From assembly GCA_013360745.1 (NCBI GenBank), contig JABWBA010000033.1, positions 1 through 32,906 on the forward strand: a stretch of DNA of 32,906 nt. Direction: 5' to 3'. Source of the DNA: Chthonomonadales bacterium. GTDB lineage: Bacteria > Armatimonadota > Chthonomonadetes > Chthonomonadales > CAJBBX01. The translations under genes were made by a program, and so were the position numbers. Below are positions 15,325 through 23,382 of this stretch, piece by piece; the stretch's first letter is position 1, and each line of letters opens with the position of its first letter. The notes below the pieces were generated by a model. That model was given only the letters and a program-made list of their open reading frames with translations. It searched no databases and was not told the origin of the DNA.

Positions 15325-17528
15325 TCGGACAGCTGCTCGTCGCGGGCGGTCCGATCGCTTTGTTCGGTGCGAAATCGGCGGAGCGTCGCGGCGACGGCGT
15401 CAGCTCTGCTTGTACGGCCGGTCGCCCGCAGAAGGTTGGCCTCCTGTTCAAGGACCCACTCGTACCGAGAGGATGCCTCGCGCATGCTCTCCGAGCTCAC
15501 ACGCAGGCGAACGAGCAGATCGTCGCGCGTTCGCCATAGTTCGCCCAGGATCGCCGAGGCGTTCCGCAGCAGGGGGAGCGCGGCGTCTGGCGTATCCGAC
15601 TTCAAAGCGTCCTCGGCCAGAGCGGCATAGGCGATGCCGTATTCCCAATCCACGACCTCCGGCATCGCACGGACCCGGCCGACCGGACTGTGGTGCAGTT
15701 GGACCATCTCCCGGTAGATCCCGTTCGCATCCCGAGTTCGGCCGGCCGAGCGGTAGACCGATGCGAGTGCGAGAAGGGTACGGAGGTTGTGCGGGTCGAA
15801 CTCCCGCGCCTGTTCCAGAGCCCGGACGGCTTCCTCCGTGTCGCCGCGAGCGGCCAGATATTTGCCAAGGCGGTACCGCGTCTTCCCGATGGGCGCCGCG
15901 CGCACCCCGTTTCGGAGGTCCGTGAGCGCGGCGGTCGGGTCGCTCAGGCTATCGTGAATCTGCGCGGCGAGGAGATGGGGTTCCGGGTCATACGGGTCGA
16001 TGCTGGATGCGAGTCGGAATGCGTCCAGGGCACGCAACGCGTCCCGATCCCGCAGCGCACCCAGGCCGATCGCACTCCAGCTCCGCGCGGCCAGCAGTCC
16101 TCCGCAACCCACGATCAGAGCGAGCCCGCAAATGCCGACCGCGCCCCGACCCGCCAACGCCGACCGTCGGCCATCCCGATGATCCTTCGGGAGCGGAACA
16201 TCCCGGAGGGAACGCTGTCGCACCGCAATCAAGAGCCCCATGATCGCCGAAAGAACGACAAGGTTCCCGGGCACGTACAGGTCCGAATCGAACGCATTGT
16301 GTGCGAGGGCGGCGGCGAACCCTGACAGGAGCCCGGCAACGATCAGACGCTCATCGCCCAGCGGCCAATCCTCGCGTCGCGGGGTTCGGAGAGCTCGGAT
16401 GCCCGCGCTGACCGCGCCGACCACGATGGTCAGCAAGAGGAGAAGCCCGGGTGCGCCGGTCTCGGCGGCAATCTGAAGATAACCGTTATGCGCATGCTGC
16501 GTATAGCCGACCACCGCGTACTTCGGATACGCGACATCGAACGATCCTGAGCCCGTCCCGGTCCATGGGTGCGCCAGCGCCATCCGCGCCGCGCCCTTCC
16601 ATGTAAGGACACGAAAACGCGCCGAATAGCTCTGGTCACGCGAGGCCCTGAGACGTCCCACCACCGGGCCTGCGCCGATGAGTCCGCAGATCAGGACCAG
16701 CGCGATCATCAGCGCGGCTCGCCGACCGCCGGAGGTCGTGAGAATGGATCCCGGGCGGTGGTTATCTGCGGCTCGCCATGCCCCTGCGGCGAGGACGATG
16801 CCTCCGAACACGAGAGCCGCCACACCGAGCCGCGACTGGGTCAGGAGCAGCGTCAGCGACTGGATGGCGAGAAGCAGGCCGATGCCGAGGACGCTCAGGC
16901 GGTCGCGGACGCTGACGAAGAGCATAGCCGTTAGCGGGAGAATGCTGACCATGACGCCAGCCAGGAAGTTCGGCACCGAATAGCCGGCGAAGACGCGCCA
17001 GCCCGGATTCCCGTTGCGCCATTCGGTCAGGTATTCCCGAAGGCCCATGATCGCGAGGATGCCGCCGACGGCGACCAGGGCCGCAACGACGGCCGCGAGG
17101 GTCTTCGGGCTCCGCCATGCCGACGCGATGAGAATGCCGACGCCCGCCGCAGTGGTCATGACCGCAAGGACGACAAGGCCAGCATGGAGGTACGGAGCCC
17201 CCGCCGTTCTCAGGGCAGACCACACGATGAAGGCGGCGCAGAGCAGCGCGGTGGCCCGAGTCTCCGGGGCGTGCGCCTCACGCTCCGGCCGTACCGCCAG
17301 GGCGTTCAACAAGAGGCCAACGCCGACCAGCACGCCCGCGAGCGGTACGGCGATCAGCTCCAGAACGGTGGTCGATTCGGACAAGGGCGGCCGGTCGGCG
17401 AGCATGCCCCCTCGGATGCCGACAAGCAGCAGCGCTGGGATCGCCAGAGCCCCGCCGGCTGCTGCAAAGACGCGAGCCCGCGACAGGCGCCGCTCGGCGC
17501 TTCGATCGGTTACCCTGGGACGTTTCAT
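15321..17528 (-). CDS. O-antigen ligase/polymerase-like (Wzy_C) membrane protein with C-terminal TPRs
   Basis: This 735-residue protein has about ten or more hydrophobic helices between residues 20 and 435 and a C-terminal TPR-like helical region (about 495-605 and beyond). The Wzy_C signature is clear: SRLG (232-235), then HPWTGTGSGSF with a downstream HAHNGYLQ...ETG stretch (345-357) in the large periplasmic loop. These are the conserved residues of WaaL, Wzy and pilin O-oligosaccharyltransferases. It probably joins or transfers lipid-linked glycan at the outer face of the inner membrane. The TPR tail fits the Wzy_C-TPR subgroup common outside proteobacteria. It is the last gene of the glycan operon, about 10 bases after the glycosyltransferase. 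The acceptor (lipid, pilin or polymer) cannot be told from sequence. Confidence 0.85.
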   Translation of the reverse strand: MKRPRVTDRSAERRLSRARVFAAAGGALAIPALLLVGIRGGMLADRPPLSESTTVLELIAVPLAGVLVGVGLLLNALAVRPEREAHAPETRATALLCAAFIVWSALRTAGAPYLHAGLVVLAVMTTAAGVGILIASAWRSPKTLAAVVAALVAVGGILAIMGLREYLTEWRNGNPGWRVFAGYSVPNFLAGVMVSILPLTAMLFVSVRDRLSVLGIGLLLAIQSLTLLLTQSRLGVAALVFGGIVLAAGAWRAADNHRPGSILTTSGGRRAALMIALVLICGLIGAGPVVGRLRASRDQSYSARFRVLTWKGAARMALAHPWTGTGSGSFDVAYPKYAVVGYTQHAHNGYLQIAAETGAPGLLLLLTIVVGAVSAGIRALRTPRREDWPLGDERLIVAGLLSGFAAALAHNAFDSDLYVPGNLVVLSAIMGLLIAVRQRSLRDVPLPKDHRDGRRSALAGRGAVGICGLALIVGCGGLLAARSWSAIGLGALRDRDALRALDAFRLASSIDPYDPEPHLLAAQIHDSLSDPTAALTDLRNGVRAAPIGKTRYRLGKYLAARGDTEEAVRALEQAREFDPHNLRTLLALASVYRSAGRTRDANGIYREMVQLHHSPVGRVRAMPEVVDWEYGIAYAALAEDALKSDTPDAALPLLRNASAILGELWRTRDDLLVRLRVSSESMREASSRYEWVLEQEANLLRATGRTSRADAVAATLRRFRTEQSDRTARDEQLSD

Positions 17529-17538
17529 CGCCTCACGC

Positions 17539-18495
17539 TCAAGATACCCCGTTCCCTTCGTTCCGGGTTCGTCGCCGGGCGCGGAGCACCTTCAGGCTAT
17601 GGAGCCGATGTCGAATCAGCCGACCGACGGCGCGGAGCACTAGACCGGGCAGGATGAAGGGCCGAACATAGATCGGAGTGTTCGCCCGATAGTGCTTGAT
17701 ATAGAACCGGTACATGCTCCTGTGGAACTCGTAGGTCATTCGAGTCGGAACGAGATCGGAGGAGCGGCCGATCAGATGGTAGATCACCGCGCCGGGATAG
17801 TAGGCCACGGCGGCCCCGGCAAGATGGGCGCGGTAACAGAGATCGACGTCCTCGCAATACATAAAGAACCCTTCATCGAATCCGCCGAGCTCCTCCAGCA
17901 GGCGGCGGCGGATCATCAACGCCGAGCCGCTCACCCAGTCTACATCGCGCGGGCTGTTATGGTCCCACCCGCTCAACATATAATCCCGGGTGAAGCGGTT
18001 CTTCGGAAATAGCCGACCAAGGGGTGTATTGCGGAAGAACCCCGTACCCAGATTGGGAAAGCTCCGGCACGAGAGCTGCAGGCTTCCGTCTCCATTCAGG
18101 AGTTTCGGCCCGAAAACGCCCGCGTCCGGACGTGTGTCGGCATAGGCGACGAGCGAATCCCAGGCGCCCTCCGTGACGATGGTATCGGAGTTCAGGAACA
18201 GCACATACCGACCGGACGCATGGCGAATGCCCCGGTTATTGCCCGCCCCGAAACCGAGATTGGTCTCGTTCTGAATCACCCGAACCGACGGGAACTCGGC
18301 CTGCACCATCGCCACGCTATCGTCTTCCGACGCGTTGTCGACTGCGAGGACCTCCACGGACACACATGGGCGGGAATCGACGATCGATTGCAGGGCGCGC
18401 CGAAGATCATCTCTCGTGTTCCAGTTCAGGATGATGATCGAAAGATCGACGGTATCGTCCGAACGCTCCGGCGCCAGGCCGCTGGTTGCCGTCAT
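17539..18495 (-). CDS. Family 2 glycosyltransferase (rhamnosyltransferase-like)
   Basis: This 318-residue GT-A-fold transferase has the opening LSIIILNWNTRDDL (18-31), the nucleotide-binding VDNAS (52-56), the metal-binding NSD (102-104) in place of DXD, and the acceptor/base block YCEDVDLCYR (213-222). These features fit the WbbL-like group that transfers dTDP-rhamnose or related sugars to a lipid-linked glycan. The start is the ATG at 18495, which overlaps the stop of the upstream glycosyltransferase by four bases (ATGA). A longer open frame upstream lies inside that gene and has no glycosyltransferase character. The basic C-terminus may touch the membrane. The sugar specificity is not readable. 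Confidence 0.9.
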   Translation of the reverse strand: MTATSGLAPERSDDTVDLSIIILNWNTRDDLRRALQSIVDSRPCVSVEVLAVDNASEDDSVAMVQAEFPSVRVIQNETNLGFGAGNNRGIRHASGRYVLFLNSDTIVTEGAWDSLVAYADTRPDAGVFGPKLLNGDGSLQLSCRSFPNLGTGFFRNTPLGRLFPKNRFTRDYMLSGWDHNSPRDVDWVSGSALMIRRRLLEELGGFDEGFFMYCEDVDLCYRAHLAGAAVAYYPGAVIYHLIGRSSDLVPTRMTYEFHRSMYRFYIKHYRANTPIYVRPFILPGLVLRAVGRLIRHRLHSLKVLRARRRTRNEGNGVS

Positions 18496-19415
18496 CCGCT
18501 TCGCCTGCTTCGTCGGATGCCGGTCCAGCCCGCGTAGAGCCATGAGGTCCAGACCGCCACCCAGTACAGGGGCGCATACTGCGGTCCTGGATAGTGTTTG
18601 CGAAGGAAGCGGAGCAGGCCGCGCCTCGATTCCCACGCCATGGCGGGAGCCGCCTGACGGGTGCTGGCCCCTCCGTAATGGAGGATCTCGACCTCCGGCG
18701 TATAGAGGATCGTGAAGCCCTTCCGACGGGCGCGAAGGCACCAGTCGACCTCGTTGAAGAAGATGGGAAACCGCTCATCGAGCGCGCCAATGCTCTCCAG
18801 CGCAGCCCGGCGGATGAGCAGGAACGTCCCCATCGGTTGGTCGACCTCGCTCGGCGCATCATAATCGAACCAGGGCATGCGGTAGGAGGCGAGCAGCCGG
18901 CTGTGCGGGAAGAGACGCGACAACCCGAGCGCCTCGCACGCCACCGCCAACGGGGTGGGAAAGCCCCGGATCGAACGCTGAACAACGCCGTCGGCGCCGA
19001 CGAGTCGAACGCCAAGCGCAGCCGCGTTGCTTGCGCCGCTCAGAATGGCCATCGCTCGCTCCAGCGTAGAGGGGGGCAGGACGACATCGGGATTCAGCAG
19101 GAGGACGAACTCGCCTGACGATCGTTCGATCCCCTGGTTGTTGCCGCGCGCGTAACCGGCGTTATCCCCGTTCTCGATTAGATGGACGCCCGGGTACCGA
19201 TCGGCCACAGCCGCTCCGCTGCCGTCGTGGGAAGCGTTGTCCACCACGATCACTTCCCAACCAACATCGGGCATCTGCGCATGGATGGATTCCAGCGCCT
19301 CGAGGAGATACGCGCGGGTATTCCAGTTGACGATGACGATCGACAGGCGCATTGGCCTAGGCGCGGACGAGGCGCTTGCCGTCGCACGCTGATCTGACGG
19401 GGCTGACTGCGGCAT
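18492..19415 (-). CDS. Family 2 glycosyltransferase
   Basis: This protein of about 307 residues is a second GT-A-fold family 2 transferase. It has LSIVIVNWNTRAYL (24-37), VDNASHDGS (58-66), the metal-binding NPD (108-110) in LLLNPDVVL, and the NEVDWCLRA block that carries the catalytic base. Sequence and length resemble the next gene, so the two probably add consecutive sugars of one glycan at the cytoplasmic face. I choose ATG 19415, which has GAGG about five bases upstream; a GTG at 19439 is an alternative that adds eight residues. It lies 64 bases after the DUF2723 gene and overlaps the next gene by four bases. Confidence 0.88.
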   Translation of the reverse strand: MPQSAPSDQRATASASSAPRPMRLSIVIVNWNTRAYLLEALESIHAQMPDVGWEVIVVDNASHDGSGAAVADRYPGVHLIENGDNAGYARGNNQGIERSSGEFVLLLNPDVVLPPSTLERAMAILSGASNAAALGVRLVGADGVVQRSIRGFPTPLAVACEALGLSRLFPHSRLLASYRMPWFDYDAPSEVDQPMGTFLLIRRAALESIGALDERFPIFFNEVDWCLRARRKGFTILYTPEVEILHYGGASTRQAAPAMAWESRRGLLRFLRKHYPGPQYAPLYWVAVWTSWLYAGWTGIRRSRRSG

Positions 19416-19479
19416 CAGGGCCTCATCCGGCGGTCCCACCGAATACCATCTCGGCCTTCTCTGGAGTGATCACCGGCGA

Positions 19480-21156
19480 TCATGGATGGCCTTCCGAGTG
19501 CGAGCCGGGAGCCGATCCCTGCAGGAATCGGATCAGGGGTACGTGCTCGACCACATGCTCATGGGCTGGCAGGAGCGAGCGCGTAGTCCGACTGCGCTCC
19601 AGCTTTCCCGCGAGCGCGCCCGCGAGATAGACGGGTCTGCGCTGGTAGTTATCCAGGATGAACCGCACGAACCGACGGCGAGCGGCGGTCTGAGGATAGA
19701 TTGTATCCGCGTGCTGTTCGCTGCCCGGGCCGGCCACGGCGAGATCGCTGCCTCGCTCACGGAGGATAAGCCGGTAACTCCGGGGTTGGAAGTAGCGGAG
19801 GCTCACGATGCGGACATCCGGCCGCAGCTTCTCAACCACAGAGGCGTACTGAAGACCGAAGCCGATCGGCTCTGCATCAACGATGACGACCCCGCGCGGT
19901 TCGATCCGTTCGATCATGGCTCGCACCATGCCTCCATCCCGATCAACCCCGTGCAGGTCATTGAGCCTGTAGTTCACCGGCAGCAGGGCCATCGGCATCG
20001 CAACCAGACCGAGCTGGATCAGCACGCGCACCTCACGGTGTTCGTGCCGCCTCATCGGCAGGCGACGATTGAGGCGCTGGAGCCAGCCGTGGATGACCCG
20101 GAGGCCGAACCCAATCCAGAGGAGGACGATGAGATGGGAGCCAAGATACGCATGGGCGTAATCCGGCCCGTAATAGGCTAGCGCTCCCAGGAGGGAGCAG
20201 CCGTATAGGAGCGCGGTAACGCCCAGCGTGCGCCGGTCGAGCCGAAGGAGGGCAATGAGGCCCGGGATCGCGAGCCATAGTGCCGGCATCGGATACTGAA
20301 GGCGGAGTAGTCCGTCGGGCCCATGTTCCTCTGGCGTGGCGGCGTAGTTCACCAAACGCGCCCGGAACACCGCGCCCGAGCCAAACCCCATTCGATCTCC
20401 CAGCGTGATGTCTCCGGCATGCGCTGCGAGGTTCGACAGGTTCCGCGCATCGCCCCAGTTGATCGCCGGATCTCTCCGAGCTGTCAGTAATGTGATCGAA
20501 TACAGCGCTAACGGGCTGAGCAGCAGGATGATCAGCCACCGTGCCCGCGGCAGGCCAGCGCGCTGCCGTGATGTCCATGCCAGAAGCAGCAGTCCCGGGA
20601 GCCACAGGATCGCGAACACGTGATGGGCGATGGCGAGACCCGCCAGCAAGGCCGCCCCCAGAGCGTACCGTCGAACCCCGGTTCGATCCCATACAAACAG
20701 GCAGAGAAGCGTCGCCGTGAGCAGCAGGTGGTGAAGTGGGAAGACGCCGGTTACGACGGCTTGCGACCAGAACGTGTCGGAGACGGCGAGCAGGACGGCA
20801 ACGCTCATCGCGAGCCAGCGATTGCGGAACAGGCGCTGACCCAGAAGGTACACGCAGACCACGGTAATCGCCGATAGGACGGAGGAGAGGATGGCGGTTC
20901 GGAATACCGGCTCGCCGGCCGGGATCAGCCGGACGAACAGGTGGGCCAGGAGCGTATAGAGGGGATAACCTGTAGCCGGGGGCACTCCCAACTCCGACCC
21001 GGCCGCCGCCAGAATCGGACCGTCGCCCAGAACAAGGCTCCGCGCCGCAGTGCGCCAGTAGAGCGCGAAGGTGAAGCATCCCAGCGCAGGTGCGATCAGC
21101 CTGTATGCGGCTGCGACGGCCGGGTTCGGCCGTCGTACGGTGGAGTCGACGGTCAC
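19480..21156 (-). CDS. DUF2723-family polytopic membrane protein (GT-C glycosyltransferase-like)
   Basis: This protein of about 558 residues has some ten hydrophobic helices, a first periplasmic loop with GDGPILAAAGSELGV followed by PATGYPLYTLLAHLF, and a C-terminal soluble part. This is the pattern of the DUF2723 family, which is related to GT-C transferases that use lipid-linked sugar donors. I place the start at a GTG (21156) that overlaps the stop of the upstream gene as GTGA, like other junctions here. An ATG at 21192 would add 12 residues and a 40-base overlap, and neither start has a strong ribosome binding site. The codon series further upstream lies inside the propeller gene and is not coding in this frame. 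It probably transfers a sugar to a glycan or protein outside the membrane. Confidence 0.78.
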   Translation of the reverse strand: MTVDSTVRRPNPAVAAAYRLIAPALGCFTFALYWRTAARSLVLGDGPILAAAGSELGVPPATGYPLYTLLAHLFVRLIPAGEPVFRTAILSSVLSAITVVCVYLLGQRLFRNRWLAMSVAVLLAVSDTFWSQAVVTGVFPLHHLLLTATLLCLFVWDRTGVRRYALGAALLAGLAIAHHVFAILWLPGLLLLAWTSRQRAGLPRARWLIILLLSPLALYSITLLTARRDPAINWGDARNLSNLAAHAGDITLGDRMGFGSGAVFRARLVNYAATPEEHGPDGLLRLQYPMPALWLAIPGLIALLRLDRRTLGVTALLYGCSLLGALAYYGPDYAHAYLGSHLIVLLWIGFGLRVIHGWLQRLNRRLPMRRHEHREVRVLIQLGLVAMPMALLPVNYRLNDLHGVDRDGGMVRAMIERIEPRGVVIVDAEPIGFGLQYASVVEKLRPDVRIVSLRYFQPRSYRLILRERGSDLAVAGPGSEQHADTIYPQTAARRRFVRFILDNYQRRPVYLAGALAGKLERSRTTRSLLPAHEHVVEHVPLIRFLQGSAPGSHSEGHP

Positions 21157-23105
21157 GGACGAATAGAGGTCATCCCGAGGAATGTGCGCCATCGTGGGGA
21201 CAACGGGACCTCGTACAGCGCTGCGTCGCAGGAGAGATAGACGCGCCCGTTGGCGGCCAGCGCCGCGTTGCTGATCCGGCTCGGCAGCGTCGCAACGGTG
21301 TGCCATTCGCCGGTCCGGCCGTTGAGGGCGACGAGCGACGAACCCGACCCGTACAGGATTACATCGCTCGACGCCGATGCGACGGAGCCCGACGTCAGCG
21401 GAGGCGCCCCCGCATACTCGGGCAGGCGAACCTGCCAACCCGGCGCATCGGCTGCGCACAGCCGCCCATCGATGGCCAGGATCGCGCGCGCATTGCCGCC
21501 GATCAGCGCCAGGATACGTATATTCGACGCCCCCTGTATTTCCTGTTGATGCAATACCGCATGGGAAGTCCGGTCGAGGACGCCGAATCGAGCCCATGCG
21601 CCAGTCTGGTTCGGCAAACCGTTAGCGCCCAGCGAGGAGCCCACCAGTACCCGGTCGGCCGTGACCCCGACACCGGACACCGCCTGGGCGCCCAGCGGAT
21701 TCTCGATGAGCTTCGTCTCACCGGTCGATGGCGACGTGATGGCGACCGCTCCGCCGTAGGTCCCATAGGCGGCCATCCATCCGGAATACAGCAGGCCGTC
21801 CGGTCCGACGAGGATGCCGCCGGTAGGGCGTATATACCCCCGGGAGTTGAGCCGGACGATCGTTTTCGGGTTCGCGCCGTTCCATTGATCCCACGGCGCA
21901 TCAGGGTCGTACCGGATGATCTCGCCACCTGCGTACGATGCCGCGTAGACCACACCATCGAGAAACGCAGCGTCGTAGACCTCGCCGCCCGAATCACTCA
22001 CCGTAGGCGTATTCACCGTCCGCTTCGTCGCCGGATCATAGTGGAACAGCGTCTGGCCAAAATGGGGACCGCCCCATAACCTTCCCCGCGGGTCAGCGCG
22101 CAGGAAGAGCGTCGGTCGAGGTCCCGGTGTGCCGGGGAGCGGTAGGAGATCGACGCTCGTGGCGCCGCGCTTGAGCACGAAATACTCCTGACCCCGGACT
22201 CCGGCGATATCACCGCTGCGCAGGCCCGCGAGCAATCGTCCTCCTCGCAAGGGGACGTCGGCAATCAGCTCCAGCGTCCGATCCGCCCTATCGATCCGAT
22301 ATACGCGATTGCCCTGTCGCAGCCAGAGAACCTCCGGTGTCGTCATATAGGCGTCCACGGCCCAGCCACCTTGATCGGCGGGCGGTGTGGGGAATGGTAT
22401 CGGATGGACGCGTTCGAGCGTCTTGCCGTCGTACACGCTGCTGCCTGCAACGAACCAACCGTCCCAGGTGGCGCCGATGCTCACACCTTGAAGGGATACC
22501 GGAACGTTTTCGAACGCCTTCGTTGCCGGATCATAGATGCGTTCCGTGTTCTTCTCGGATATATAGGAGCATAGTAGGCGTCCGTCCGGCAGGGCTGAGA
22601 CGTTGCGGAGATACATATTGGGAGGAGCCGCCGCGCCGCAATCTTCGATGGTCAATGATTTGAGGTCCAGCGCGCCGAGTTTACCGTGCGGGTAGGTGCC
22701 GCCATACACCCGGCCGTCCTTGCCGATGGCAAGGTTCCATATATAGGTTTCGCCCGGAAACGGAACCGATGCCGTGAAGACGCCCCTGTTTAGATCGAAT
22801 ACCATCATCCGACCGTCATAGAACGTGCCGACGATCATCCGGTCGCCCGGCGTTTCGCAGAGCGCCCAGGAACCCGAACCGCCGGGGGCATGGACGACCT
22901 TGCCGGATCGATCGGCAAGGTTGATGAGCAGCAGCTCGGCGCCTGTCGTCTCGTTCATGTCCGACACGACGAGCGTCTCGGCGCCGCTTCGACGGTCGAG
23001 AGTCACCCGGCCCGCGAGGACGTTATGGGCTCGGCACGGCTCGCCCACCTTCGTGATTCTGGCCGGGGGCGGCGGGGGCGCTGGGGTCAGGGCTATGGGC
23101 AGCAT
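21153..23105 (-). CDS. Beta-propeller repeat protein of unknown function
   Basis: This 650-residue protein is made of repeated beta-strand blades with motifs such as DGRVYGGTYPHGKLG, PDGRLLCSYISEK, DPRGRLWGGPHFGQ and PDGLLYSGWMAAYGTYGG, as in NHL, SMP-30 or PQQ-like propellers. There is enough sequence for two propellers. The N-terminus (MLPIALTPAPPPPPARI) is proline-rich and has no clear signal peptide, so its location is uncertain. The start has GAGGAG eight bases ahead. It is the first gene of the leftward glycan operon and joins the DUF2723 gene by a GTGA overlap. It might bind or sense a glycan, or serve as a scaffold, but I do not recognise a specific function. Confidence 0.7.
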   Translation of the reverse strand: MLPIALTPAPPPPPARITKVGEPCRAHNVLAGRVTLDRRSGAETLVVSDMNETTGAELLLINLADRSGKVVHAPGGSGSWALCETPGDRMIVGTFYDGRMMVFDLNRGVFTASVPFPGETYIWNLAIGKDGRVYGGTYPHGKLGALDLKSLTIEDCGAAAPPNMYLRNVSALPDGRLLCSYISEKNTERIYDPATKAFENVPVSLQGVSIGATWDGWFVAGSSVYDGKTLERVHPIPFPTPPADQGGWAVDAYMTTPEVLWLRQGNRVYRIDRADRTLELIADVPLRGGRLLAGLRSGDIAGVRGQEYFVLKRGATSVDLLPLPGTPGPRPTLFLRADPRGRLWGGPHFGQTLFHYDPATKRTVNTPTVSDSGGEVYDAAFLDGVVYAASYAGGEIIRYDPDAPWDQWNGANPKTIVRLNSRGYIRPTGGILVGPDGLLYSGWMAAYGTYGGAVAITSPSTGETKLIENPLGAQAVSGVGVTADRVLVGSSLGANGLPNQTGAWARFGVLDRTSHAVLHQQEIQGASNIRILALIGGNARAILAIDGRLCAADAPGWQVRLPEYAGAPPLTSGSVASASSDVILYGSGSSLVALNGRTGEWHTVATLPSRISNAALAANGRVYLSCDAALYEVPLSPRWRTFLGMTSIRP

Positions 23106-23343
23106 GACGGGTTCTCCTCATATCGTACGGGATGGACGCCGGACCATATTCGATCGGGAGGGCAGCGGCTCCTTCTCCATCGTCCAATCGACGGTCCCCG
23201 GTGTAGGACAGAGAAGGGGTTGGTTGGGGATCGTCCGACACAACGTCCCGGTCTGCTCTGATACCGTGCATCCACCGGGGTGCGCTATCTTGTCCACAAC
23301 ACGCATGGAACGGGCGCTGAATCTGAGGAGGTCCTCGGTTTCG

Positions 23344-23382
23344 ATGCGTTCTATGTCCGAGTCGGATCATCACGATGGCTGA
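23344..23382 (+). other. Possible short upstream ORF overlapping the pilB start
   Basis: A 12-codon frame (MRSMSESDHHDG) begins at an ATG 12 bases after a strong GAGGAGG (23325-23331) and ends in a TGA (23380-23382) that lies inside the second and third codons of pilB. The pilB start itself has no good ribosome binding site, so translation could be coupled. The GAGGA-GG-TCCTC inverted repeat (23325-23336) includes the binding site. It is too short to prove. Confidence 0.25.

Noticed and set aside
18496-18741. Upstream extension of the rhamnosyltransferase-like frame
   Set aside because: The extra 82 codons lie inside the preceding glycosyltransferase gene in another frame and have no domain character; the ATGA overlap at 18492-18495 gives a better start.
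21193-21597. Upstream extension of the DUF2723 frame
   Set aside because: It overlaps the end of the propeller gene by more than 400 bases and its peptide is Arg/Gly/Ala-rich shadow sequence.
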